NCBI RefSeq assembly: GCF_000024885.1
Contig: NC_013512.1
Coordinates: 186,001-250,000 of the forward strand
Length of the DNA stretch: 64,000 nt
Source: Sulfurospirillum deleyianum DSM 6946
GTDB taxonomy: Bacteria; Campylobacterota; Campylobacteria; Campylobacterales; Sulfurospirillaceae
Direction of reading: 5' to 3'
Below the pieces are notes generated by a model. That model saw only the letters and a list, made by a program, of their open reading frames with translations, ran no database searches and was not told the origin of the DNA. This document shows, piece by piece, positions 55,300 through 63,530 of this stretch. The first letter of the stretch is position 1; each line of letters opens with the position of its first letter. The position numbers and the translations under genes were made by a program.

Positions 55300-56234
55300 C
55301 GGATTTCTATCTCGTGGTTTTGGGGAATTTCAGGGTGTAAATGGGTTACATGTAAAGATTTGAGCGTGGGACTGAGTGAGGCTTTGAGTAAAAGAGATTC
55401 GTTCAGCAAAGACTCATCAAACCAGACTCCAATGTACCCGACCTGTTTGGCTTCAATGTCAAAAAGAGGCGTAAAGCCAAAAAGGGTGTTGTTTTCACGT
55501 GCAAAACCATTGCGCAGCGTGTGTGGCTCAATTAAAGATGGAAGGGTAGACACGCACTCAACGCATTCGCTATTTAAAAGCACATACTCTTTGATAATCT
55601 GCTTCTCTTTCATCCATTCTCCAATCTCCAGAAACGATTTTTCCATCAGAATGGCAAAATGAATCTTCTTCTCACGCAGTTTGTGTGCGATGGTCTCAAA
55701 ATCCAAAATGACCTCTAGGGAGCCTATAAATTTACCTTCTAAAAACACAGGAGCGATGGCTTTGATGTTGAGGCGTTTGCCTAGTTCAACGGAGACAAAA
55801 GGGGTTTGGTGTTTTTGTACGAGGGTAACGCCTTTGCGAAAGGAGAGCAACTCATCCCCATGACTCCCAAAATCCCAACTTCGCACCAACGCCTTTCCCT
55901 CTTTGGAATGGAGTTGCACTTCAAGAGTCTCCATGGCTAGGTAGCGTTTAATGTTGGGAATTTCCTCGTGGAGGGTTGCAAAAAGCAAGGAGCGGTTATT
56001 TTCAAGATACCCTTTTTTAAGGGTTTCATTTTGGCTTAACATCAAAGCGACACTTAAAGCGAGTTGTTTTTCGTGCTCCAAAAGTTCTTGCGTGAGGGTT
56101 AAAACACTCTCCACGCTGTTTTTGGCATCTTCAAGATAGAGTGCGTGGTTGACTTTGTAAATCAAAAATCCCAACCCTGTCATTGAAAGGATAAACAATG
56201 CAAATAAAAGTGCGTAAATGCGAAGGGTTTTAAT
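55296..56234 (-). CDS. Stand-alone membrane dCache sensor (probable AUU start)
   Basis: About 312 aa if begun at ATT (56232-56234), which has AAGGAG 6 nt upstream and restores a whole membrane anchor (KTLRIYALLFALFILSMTG). The first conventional start, TTG at 56198, would cut the helix. The rest is periplasmic and dCache_3-like (VRSWDFGSHGDELLSFRKG, IAPVFLEGKFIGSLEV). No HAMP, kinase or MCP output domain is present. Overlaps the regulator by 4 nt. Confidence 0.75.
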   Translation of the reverse strand: MKTLRIYALLFALFILSMTGLGFLIYKVNHALYLEDAKNSVESVLTLTQELLEHEKQLALSVALMLSQNETLKKGYLENNRSLLFATLHEEIPNIKRYLAMETLEVQLHSKEGKALVRSWDFGSHGDELLSFRKGVTLVQKHQTPFVSVELGKRLNIKAIAPVFLEGKFIGSLEVILDFETIAHKLREKKIHFAILMEKSFLEIGEWMKEKQIIKEYVLLNSECVECVSTLPSLIEPHTLRNGFARENNTLFGFTPLFDIEAKQVGYIGVWFDESLLNESLLLKASLSPTLKSLHVTHLHPEIPQNHEIEIR

Positions 56235-56294
56235 GATGCGCTCCTTAAGTCAAAACAGCTTTAAAAGTATATCCAAAAAGTTAAATCATAAAAT

Positions 56295-56311
56295 TGACGA
56301 AAAAGTGACGA
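56295..56311. promoter_or_regulatory. Direct repeat TGACGA, 11-bp period, upstream of tsdA
   Basis: TGACGA at 56295-56300 and 56306-56311, about 44 bp before the tsdA ATG and 60 bp from the divergent sensor operon. Spacing of one helical turn is what OmpR-type regulators bind. A GATAA-N8-TTATC dyad follows at 56323-56340. Confidence 0.45.
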
Positions 56312-56354
56312 TGGAAGTTTATGATAACAGGAAGATTATCTTAAGGAGGTAGTG

Positions 56355-57350
56355 ATGAAACATGTTTCATTGGTGTCATTAGTAGCATTGCTTGTGGGCA
56401 CAAGTACGCTTTTAGCACTCGATTTGGCAACGCTTAATCAGCGTTCCAATAAAGGGTTTGAACCTGTGGTGATTAAAGATTGGAAGGCTCCTGATGAGAG
56501 CACCATTCCCAATAATCTTTTTGGCGATACCGTACGCTACGGAAAAGCGTTGGTGAGTGAGACGTATAAGTACATCGGTCCTGAAGTAGCTGATCCTAAA
56601 ATGCGTTATGCGGGCAATAACTTCGCCTGTGCAACGTGTCACCAAGAAGCAGGTACGAAAAAGTGGTCAGCGCCTTTTATGGCAACCATGGGTAATTTCC
56701 CTCAATACCGAAACCGTGATGAAAACATCGGTAGCATCGAGGAGCGAGTCAATGGTTGTATGGAACGTAGTATGAACGGTAGAGCACTTCCAGAGAATGG
56801 CAAAGAGATGCGAGCTATTGTGACGTATATGCACTGGTTAGCGCAAGGTATTCCTGTAGGTGCAAAAGTATCGGGAGCAGAGTTTCCACAAGTCGATCGC
56901 AAGATGGTGATGAGCCGTGCGGCTGATCCGATTGCGGGTGAGAAAGTGTATAAAGAGCATTGTGCTTCTTGCCATGGCGAAAATGGTGAGGGTGTTAAGC
57001 GTGAAGGCAAAGCCAATGGCTATGAGTTCCCAGCACTTTGGGGCAAAGACAGTTACAACACGGGTGCGGGAATGTACCGTGTGCTTCGTTCGGCGGATTG
57101 GATTGTGGCAAATATGCCTTTAGGTGCAGACAATCACAATCGTGTCTTAACCGATGCGCAAGCATACGATGTTGCGGCGTATATCAATAATTACGATAAG
57201 CCACGTCCTGTGAAAAAAGACCGTGAAAAAGATTTCCCCGATGCCAAAGTAAAAGTGCCAGATAGTGATGTGGGACCGTATGATACGAACCACACACGTC
57301 ACCAACATAAATTTGGTCCTTACAAAGGGATTATCATCCCCGCAAAATAG
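56355..57350 (+). CDS. tsdA: Diheme cytochrome TsdA (thiosulfate dehydrogenase/tetrathionate reductase)
   Basis: 331 aa. AAGGAGG lies 5 nt before the ATG of MKHVSLVSLV, a signal peptide ending near residue 22. Heme 1 binds CATCH (92-96), heme 2 CASCH (203-207). The TsdA hallmark NGCMERSMNG carries Cys135, the axial heme ligand. TsdA interconverts thiosulfate and tetrathionate in the periplasm; in Campylobacter jejuni the enzyme mainly reduces tetrathionate. Direction here is not decidable. Confidence 0.92.
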   Translation: MKHVSLVSLVALLVGTSTLLALDLATLNQRSNKGFEPVVIKDWKAPDESTIPNNLFGDTVRYGKALVSETYKYIGPEVADPKMRYAGNNFACATCHQEAGTKKWSAPFMATMGNFPQYRNRDENIGSIEERVNGCMERSMNGRALPENGKEMRAIVTYMHWLAQGIPVGAKVSGAEFPQVDRKMVMSRAADPIAGEKVYKEHCASCHGENGEGVKREGKANGYEFPALWGKDSYNTGAGMYRVLRSADWIVANMPLGADNHNRVLTDAQAYDVAAYINNYDKPRPVKKDREKDFPDAKVKVPDSDVGPYDTNHTRHQHKFGPYKGIIIPAK

Positions 57351-57362
57351 TGTGTAGCTTCG

Positions 57363-57393
57363 GTACGGTGTCCAATGAAAAGAGACACCGTAC
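57363..57393 (+). terminator. Terminator after tsdA
   Basis: Perfect 10-bp stem GTACGGTGTC / GACACCGTAC around an 11-nt loop, followed 3 nt later by a full TTTACATGTAAA and a T-rich stretch. Confidence 0.7.
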
Positions 57394-57456
57394 GCTTTAC
57401 ATGTAAAGGTTTTCTTTACTCTTTTTCTCTATAATAAAACAAAAAAAAGAGAAACA

Positions 57457-57804
57457 ATGACTCCTGAAAAACTCCAAAACGATAGCCAGACGTTACACCG
57501 TTTTATTCAACTTCATTGCGACAAAAAACACCATGATGTTCCCAAGAAAAAGGGTGTGCTGGAGGTTGCTTTTCAAGAAAAGTCTTTGTGTGAATTGCCC
57601 TATCATCTCTGCGAAGAGTGTGAGACGCTGTTCATATATGCCTATGGAAGGCTTAAAAATTGTCCGCATGAGCATAAACCCAGTTGTCGTAAATGTCCCA
57701 ATCCTTGTTATGAAAAGTCGATGTGGAACAAGATGGCAAAGGTAATGATGTTTAGCGGAATGCAGTTAGGTTTAACCAAAATACGCAAACTCTTTTTTAA
57801 ATAA
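57457..57804 (+). CDS. YgbA-family (nitrous oxide-stimulated promoter) Cys-rich protein
   Basis: 115 aa. The block LCEECETLFIYAYGRL, then CPHEHKPSCRKCPNPCY and MFSGMQLGL match the YgbA family, whose E. coli member is in the NO/NsrR stress regulon. Cys motifs suggest an Fe-S or zinc site. Overlaps the next gene by 1 nt. Confidence 0.75.
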   Translation: MTPEKLQNDSQTLHRFIQLHCDKKHHDVPKKKGVLEVAFQEKSLCELPYHLCEECETLFIYAYGRLKNCPHEHKPSCRKCPNPCYEKSMWNKMAKVMMFSGMQLGLTKIRKLFFK

Positions 57805-59498
57805 TGCTCCCCTATCTTAGCCATAAAGAAGCGATGAAATGCCATTATGGCGAAGCGCTTTTTAGCATCCCTGTCAATTTAGACTTTGGCTGTCCCAACC
57901 GAGAACGTGATGGGAATGGAGGGTGCACTTTTTGTCCCGAACACGGTGCTCGTGCGGCACAAATTGCTGATGCTAAAAATGTTGAAGAGCAGATAGAAAA
58001 AGCGATTGTATTTGCCAAAAAACGTTACAACGCCACCTCTTTTGCGCTCTATATTCAAGCCTACACAGGAACCTTTGCCTCCATTTTAAAACAAAAAGAG
58101 GCGTATGAGAGGCTTTTAAATCTTTATCCCTTTAAAGCGTTGCACATTGGTACACGACCTGATTGTTTGAGTGAAGCAACGCTGGAATATTTAGCAGAGC
58201 TCAACAGCCGTTTGGATGTGGTGGTGGAGCTTGGTGTGCAAAGTCTGCAGGATGTAAGTCTAGAGCGCATCAACCGTGGGCACAGTGCGCACGCTTCGCT
58301 TGAAGCGATTGAGCGGTTACATGTAAAGGGTTTAAAGGTCTATGCGCATTTGATTTTAGGGTTACCCGATGAGAGTTTTTGCATGTGGGAAGAGAGTGTG
58401 AAAGGCTTGGTGGAAGCGGGTATTGATGGGATAAAATTTCATAATTTGCATATTATCTCTGGTACGCAGTTGGCTCGTGAGTATGAGGTAGCGCCCTTTC
58501 AACTCTTAAATGAATACGAATACGCTGAGGCTCTGATAAGCCTTTTGCGTCTCATTCCCTCACATATTCCCATTATTCGTCTCGCAACCGATACTCCTAA
58601 AAAAGAGCTGATAGCCCCACTGTGGCAGATGGAAAAAGCTCACTTTGGTGAATACGTGGCGCAAAGTATGCGCTACCGAGGTATCAGACAGGGCGATTTG
58701 GTGGAAGCGCAACCTCCCTTAAGTTATGAAATACCTCACGCTATAAGCTTAGAAGATGGAAGTATGACCTTTTACAGTGCGAACTATAAGGATTATTACC
58801 ATCCCAAAGCGGGAGCGTTCATGCAAGCACATACACTTTTTATTAAGGGCTCTAAGCTTAAAGAGCGTCTGGACAAGAGCGATGTTACGCTTTTAGACAT
58901 TGGTTTTGGCATGGGATACAACACCCTTGAAGCGTTGCGTGTTGCCCAACAATGCTCCACGTTTTCTTTACATGTAAAAGCGATGGAACAGGATAGAATG
59001 CTTCTCAAACAGAGTGCTGAGGTTGTAGGAGATGCTTTACATGTAAAGCTTCTTGAAGCACTTTTTACATGTAAACGCTATGAAGAACATTATGCGACAG
59101 TATCGTTTTTCAATAGAGAAGCACGTTATGGTGTGCAGAGATTGGATGGGCTTTTTGATGTGATTTTTCTTGACCCATTTGTGGAGCACAACAACGCTTC
59201 ATTGGTGAGTTTAGAGTTTATCAAGCTCTTAAAAATACATCTCAAACCCACAGGCGTTTTGGTCGCCTCAACCTCGTATCAAGCCGTATACGATGCTTTG
59301 ATTTTAGCAGGGTTTGAGGTCGAAAGAGTACAGTATGAGGGAAGTGACATCAAAGGGATCATCGCCAAACCTTTAGAGGTTTCAAGTATTTTACATGTAA
59401 GCCATCCTTATCGTGATGAACACTTAATTTTAAGTGATAAAGCGATAGAAAGAGCGCATCAAAAAAGTGTAATCCAACATGGCAGAAAGGTTTTTTAA
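57804..59498 (+). CDS. Radical SAM (YtqA/MnmL-like)-methyltransferase (MnmC2-like) fusion
   Basis: 564 aa. Residues 1-300 are a YtqA/YhcC-type radical SAM enzyme: Cys30, Cys41, Cys44 cluster ligands (FGCPNRER...CTFC), IQAYTGTF, IGTRPDCL, ELGVQS and GLPDE. Residues 305-530 are a Rossmann methyltransferase of the MnmC (DUF752) type: LEDGSMTFYSANYKDYYHP, LLDIGFGMGYN (363-373) and DVIFLDPF. Known pairs make mnm5(s2)U34 in tRNA; the fusion likely joins these steps (inference). Five palindrome copies lie in the gene. Confidence 0.8.
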   Translation: MLPYLSHKEAMKCHYGEALFSIPVNLDFGCPNRERDGNGGCTFCPEHGARAAQIADAKNVEEQIEKAIVFAKKRYNATSFALYIQAYTGTFASILKQKEAYERLLNLYPFKALHIGTRPDCLSEATLEYLAELNSRLDVVVELGVQSLQDVSLERINRGHSAHASLEAIERLHVKGLKVYAHLILGLPDESFCMWEESVKGLVEAGIDGIKFHNLHIISGTQLAREYEVAPFQLLNEYEYAEALISLLRLIPSHIPIIRLATDTPKKELIAPLWQMEKAHFGEYVAQSMRYRGIRQGDLVEAQPPLSYEIPHAISLEDGSMTFYSANYKDYYHPKAGAFMQAHTLFIKGSKLKERLDKSDVTLLDIGFGMGYNTLEALRVAQQCSTFSLHVKAMEQDRMLLKQSAEVVGDALHVKLLEALFTCKRYEEHYATVSFFNREARYGVQRLDGLFDVIFLDPFVEHNNASLVSLEFIKLLKIHLKPTGVLVASTSYQAVYDALILAGFEVERVQYEGSDIKGIIAKPLEVSSILHVSHPYRDEHLILSDKAIERAHQKSVIQHGRKVF

Positions 59499-59662
59499 AT
59501 GGTGTTGGTGTAAAAATTGAAAATGATGCGTTATCAATTAAAAAAGTAAACTCCTGAACCCTGTTTTTTAAATCATTAGTATTATTAGATTTGAAAGATT
59601 TTTATAAAAATAATGACGAAAATATGATACCATTCACGCTTATGTTTTTCAAAGGAAAATAG

Positions 59663-61615
59663 ATGCTCAAAGGTACTCATATTTCGGCTCAGATTATACG
59701 CTTGATGGTGCTAATCGCTCTTTTTACGGTGGTGATTGTTTCGCTTATTAGTTTTAATGCGCAATCTTTTTTAAGTGAAAAGGAAAAAACACAAGAGCGT
59801 GATTATTTGGCTATGAAGATTCAAGATGAGTTACATGTAAAAAACGATGTGGGGATTATTGCTTCTGTTGAGTTAGCTGAAATGGCTGCATTGCAAGAGA
59901 GTATCAAAAATAACGATCGTGAAAGTACCCATCTTATTTTGAAAAATGTAGCCAATTCTTTTAAAAATAAAACCAATTATCAAGGCATACGCATTCACGT
60001 TGCAACGGCAGATTTAAAATCTTTTTCACGCAGTTGGGATGCAAAAAAGTTTGGCGATGATTTGTCTATGCTATCAAATTATGTAGTGGCTATTCAAACA
60101 AAAAAACTTCAATCGAGTTGGGCAGTGCAACACAGTGGATTTGTACTTGCAACCGTGGCGCCGATTATCACAAAAGAGGGTACTTTGTTGGGTGTGGTCA
60201 ATCTCTCTCAGGGTGTAGGAAGTATCTCCCGTGATTTTGAAAAAGAGGGTGTTAAATATATTCAACTCATTGATGCGTCTGTTGCTTCTAAACATCCTCT
60301 TCTTTCAAAAATGGAGATGGTGGGTGCCTATGCTATGAGCAATGATAAATGGTTTTCTAAAGAGGTGAAAGATTTTGCAAAATCCCTTGATATGGAAGCC
60401 TTAATCAAAGAGAAGTATCTTTTTTCTGGAGACTATTTTGTGGTATCTCTTCCTGTTTATGATAATAACAATCAACGTATCGGATACAATATTTTAGGTG
60501 TTCCTAAAGAAAAAGTTGAAAGCAAAATTAGTGAAACGCTTAAAATTAGTTATTATTATATTGCTTTAATTGGTGTGATTTTTATGGCAACGGTTTTAGT
60601 CATATTTCTAGGATTAAAACGCTTAGTGGTTACTCCCCTTCGAATATTAGAGACCGAAATTACCCACAGTGCTCAAGAAAAAGATTTACGCACAAAATTA
60701 GAGATACCGTGTCGCAATGAAGTTTCGTTGATTGCAGATGCAACGTCTGAATTATTGCTCTCTTTTGCGACATCTCTAAGAGAAGTTAAAGCGTCTGGAT
60801 ATGAAAATTTAACACTAGCCAATCAGCTTTTTAGTACCTCTTCTGCGATTGGTGATAATGCCTTAAAAGAGTCAACATTGCTTCAAAATGCTTCAGAAAA
60901 AGGAAAAGCAATCACGCAGGATTTAAACAATGCAATGATTACGATGAATCAAACACAAGAGGATATTAGCAAAGCGGTTGAGGCACTTGAAACATCACAA
61001 ATGCATCTACTGACTCTCGTCAATAATGTGGAAAACACAGCAAAAAATGAGATGGATATTGCGTATAAATTAACCGAATTAAGCAATCAAGCCAATGATG
61101 TACGAGGTGTTCTTGGTGTGATATCTGATATTGCTGATCAGACCAATCTTCTAGCGCTGAATGCTGCCATTGAAGCGGCGCGTGCGGGAGAACATGGACG
61201 TGGCTTTGCCGTAGTTGCAGATGAAGTTCGTAAGTTAGCAGAGCGAACGCAAAAGAGTTTAGTTGAAATTAATGTGACGATTAATGTGATTGTTCAAGCT
61301 ATTAGTCATAGCGCAGATGCAATAAATCATAACGCCAAATCCATGACATTATTAGTAGATGATTCTCGTAATGTCCAAGAAGCGATTCAAAATGTTTCAC
61401 AAACCATGGAGCATGCAAATCGCACTAATCAAGCAATGGCGAAGCTCTCAGATTCTAACACGCACCAAACGCATGCTATTTTAGAAGCCATTGGGGAGAT
61501 TTATAAACTTTCTAGTGAAAATACACGCAGTGTTGAAGAGATTTCTCAAGCATCCAAGCATTTAACTGAACGAGCTGAAAATTTGGGGATGACTATTGAT
61601 CGTTTTAAAATTTAA
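59663..61615 (+). CDS. Methyl-accepting chemotaxis protein with dCache sensor
   Basis: 650 aa. Membrane segments about 11-31 and 292-313; periplasmic dCache_3-like domain with [18 protein letters not shown], similar to the stand-alone sensor 3.5 kb away. HAMP, then a signalling domain with the tip [27 protein letters not shown] (quoted in parts: [19 protein letters not shown]). Feeds CheV/CheW/CheA. TATGAT (59623-59628) may be its -10. The 164-nt gap before it is otherwise empty. Confidence 0.92.
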   Translation: MLKGTHISAQIIRLMVLIALFTVVIVSLISFNAQSFLSEKEKTQERDYLAMKIQDELHVKNDVGIIASVELAEMAALQESIKNNDRESTHLILKNVANSFKNKTNYQGIRIHVATADLKSFSRSWDAKKFGDDLSMLSNYVVAIQTKKLQSSWAVQHSGFVLATVAPIITKEGTLLGVVNLSQGVGSISRDFEKEGVKYIQLIDASVASKHPLLSKMEMVGAYAMSNDKWFSKEVKDFAKSLDMEALIKEKYLFSGDYFVVSLPVYDNNNQRIGYNILGVPKEKVESKISETLKISYYYIALIGVIFMATVLVIFLGLKRLVVTPLRILETEITHSAQEKDLRTKLEIPCRNEVSLIADATSELLLSFATSLREVKASGYENLTLANQLFSTSSAIGDNALKESTLLQNASEKGKAITQDLNNAMITMNQTQEDISKAVEALETSQMHLLTLVNNVENTAKNEMDIAYKLTELSNQANDVRGVLGVISDIADQTNLLALNAAIEAARAGEHGRGFAVVADEVRKLAERTQKSLVEINVTINVIVQAISHSADAINHNAKSMTLLVDDSRNVQEAIQNVSQTMEHANRTNQAMAKLSDSNTHQTHAILEAIGEIYKLSSENTRSVEEISQASKHLTERAENLGMTIDRFKI

Positions 61616-61667
61616 TAACCGCCTTTCTTACCTAGAGTCGGTTAGATAATAAAATTAAGGAAAAGTG

Positions 61668-62630
61668 ATGAATATTTTAGTGGTACGTACAGATAAATTA
61701 GGTGATTTTATAACAGCGCTTCCCACGTTTTATGTACTAAAACACTATGATCCAAAAAATAAAATTATTGCTTGTGTCGCACCGCTTAATAAAACATTGG
61801 CACAAAGTTGCGATTTTATAGATGAGGTGATTGTGGATAATGGCGAGAATGTCTTTGATTTGGCAAAAAAAATTAAAAGAGCAAAAATAGATGCTTCTGT
61901 AACCCTGTTTTCAAATACAAGAGTTGCTATTGCCCAGTTTTTAGCACGAATACCCACAAGAATAGCACCTGCAACAAAAATTGCTCAAATTTTTTATACC
62001 AAAAGAGTGCTGCAAAGACGAAGCGAAGTGAAGATGGCAGAGTTTGAGTATAACTTAGAACTCTCAAAAGCTCTGTTTAGTGATATCAATTTAGCGTATA
62101 AAAAACCGCTTTTGGAGTTTAATGATGCAAAGGCTATTTATGATGATTTTTGTAAAAAGCATCAAATAACTCAACCCATAATAGCTTTTCATGTAGGTTT
62201 TGGAGGCTCAAGCGATGCAAATTTGAATCTTGATGAGTATGAAGTGCTTATCCGTGAAGTTATCAAACAAGGCAGATATCAAGTCGTACTTACATTTGGC
62301 CCGGATGAAAAAGCTCTTTATGAAACGATGCAAAAGAGACTCGTTGATGTCAATGCCCTTTTTTATCTCTCGATTGAAGGATTGGTTTACTTTGCAAAAT
62401 TAGTGAGTCATTTTAAACTCTTTATTTCTACTTCAACCGGAACGTATCATCTCGCTTCGCTGATGGGAACACCGACTATGACATTTTTTGCAGATAATCT
62501 TTTTGCAAGTCCTAAAAGGTGGAAGAGCATTGGAGAAGAAAACTTCCAAAAGTATTTTAGTTTACCACGTGATAATGAGAATAAAAAAATAGTGCTAGAA
62601 GAGGTCAAAAAGAATTTGGTAGAGCTTTAA
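61668..62630 (+). CDS. Glycosyltransferase family 9 (heptosyltransferase-like)
   Basis: 320 aa. ATG with AAGGA 6 nt upstream (a GTG one codon earlier is possible). N-terminal VVRTDKLGDFITALPT and the C-terminal STSTGTYHLASLMGTPTM match the GT9 heptosyltransferase fold. Likely adds a sugar to the LPS core or to a glycan. More AT-rich than its neighbours. Convergent overlap of 4 nt with the next gene. Confidence 0.85.
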   Translation: MNILVVRTDKLGDFITALPTFYVLKHYDPKNKIIACVAPLNKTLAQSCDFIDEVIVDNGENVFDLAKKIKRAKIDASVTLFSNTRVAIAQFLARIPTRIAPATKIAQIFYTKRVLQRRSEVKMAEFEYNLELSKALFSDINLAYKKPLLEFNDAKAIYDDFCKKHQITQPIIAFHVGFGGSSDANLNLDEYEVLIREVIKQGRYQVVLTFGPDEKALYETMQKRLVDVNALFYLSIEGLVYFAKLVSHFKLFISTSTGTYHLASLMGTPTMTFFADNLFASPKRWKSIGEENFQKYFSLPRDNENKKIVLEEVKKNLVEL

Positions 62631-63178
62631 TGCTCCCAACTGATGCCTTCTTTGACAATTTTTGCGGGGTTACCGGCTGCTATGGCATTGCATGGGATTG
62701 ATTTTGTCAAAACAGAGCCTATCCCGATCACAGAGTTTGCTCCGATATGCACACCCTTGAGTATTACTACATTATCGGCTATCCATATTTTATCGCTTAG
62801 TATAATATCTTTAGCGCAGTTTATTACCTGTGCGTTCTGAACGATAGGATGCCCATCAGAGGTCATCAGCTTAGCATTTCTACTCAGCATACAATCATCG
62901 CCTATTGTTAATGTTATATCTTTTTCTTTTGCAGAGAGATAACATCCATCACCTATAATTGAATTTTTGCCTATTATTATTTGACAATTATCGCCAACTA
63001 TTTCTATAAAAGAACCGTTCATCTTGACACCATTTTTGATATGCAAGGTGTTGTTTGATCCTTTAATGACGACTTTTGTTTTAGATATTTTTATAGTGCC
63101 ATCAACTAATATTTTATTGTTCTGTCCCTTTATTTTGATTTTATTTTTTAATGTTTGAAAAAACGTTAATTGATTCAT
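62627..63178 (-). CDS. Left-handed beta-helix (hexapeptide repeat) acyltransferase
   Basis: 183 aa. Irregular hexapeptide repeats (IGDGCYLS, IGDDCMLS, IWIADNVVILKGVHIGANSVIGIGSVLT) and a closing AAGNPAKIVKEG typical of LbH O-acetyltransferases that decorate surface glycans. The N-terminal half has imperfect repeats (IVDGTIKI, VVIKGSNNTLHIKNG). Low G+C supports an accessory surface-glycan origin. Confidence 0.82.
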   Translation of the reverse strand: MNQLTFFQTLKNKIKIKGQNNKILVDGTIKISKTKVVIKGSNNTLHIKNGVKMNGSFIEIVGDNCQIIIGKNSIIGDGCYLSAKEKDITLTIGDDCMLSRNAKLMTSDGHPIVQNAQVINCAKDIILSDKIWIADNVVILKGVHIGANSVIGIGSVLTKSIPCNAIAAGNPAKIVKEGISWEH

Positions 63179-63416
63179 GTTTGTTCTTTATGTATTAGAT
63201 TTTGTTCACAACCCATTGAAATAAGCGTTTTTAAACATAGCACATCACTTTTGAAACTCTTGATATTTCAAGGGGTCATACAAGAAGTCTAATGTAAAAT
63301 GTCTCTATTTGTCAAGTAAAATATAAAATTAAAAGGCTCAGGTTTCTATTCTTAACGTTTGGCAATTTTAGTATAAGAAGTAAATGCAACTTCCAGAAGA
63401 ACACCTCACATGTAAA

Positions 63417-63451
63417 ACGTAAAAACATAAAATTTTACTATGTTTTTACGT
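63417..63451. repeat. Long perfect inverted repeat upstream of molybdoenzyme gene
   Basis: ACGTAAAAACATA (63417-63429) and TATGTTTTTACGT (63439-63451) are exact reverse complements around a 9-nt spacer. No T run follows on the plus strand, so it may be an operator or a leader hairpin rather than a terminator. Confidence 0.7.
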
Positions 63452-63530
63452 CACTCATCTACTTCAATTCCCACAAAAAGCCTCTTAGTTTAAAATCAAA
63501 CAAAAAAATATAAATTAAAATTCGTCTTTC

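Larger units (their letters stand above)
2545..59840. repeat. Dispersed palindrome TTACATGTAA (31 copies in the window)
   Basis: First bases of exact TTACATGTAA copies: 2545, 3365, 3591, 7852, 9248, 9344, 10636, 12827, 15496, 15970, 18194, 21062, 28488, 28514, 32654, 35847, 36718, 38194, 48804, 49012, 50253, 51214, 54284, 55346, 57397, 58317, 58968, 59037, 59065, 59391, 59831. Fifteen extend to TTTACATGTAAA. Four are intergenic; the others lie in genes of both strands. Confidence 0.92.

Noticed and set aside
58960-59080. CRISPR-like array from the three clustered palindromes
   Set aside because: Unit is only 12 bp with unequal spacers inside a coding region and no cas genes nearby.
2545-59840. 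Palindrome as operators of a single transcription factor
   Set aside because: Most copies are deep inside genes and far from promoters, in unrelated pathways; a regulon does not explain this.
61668-63178. Mobile island at the glycosyltransferase/acyltransferase pair
   Set aside because: AT-richer than neighbours, but no integrase, IS, tRNA or flanking repeats are visible; two surface-glycan genes alone do not prove transfer.
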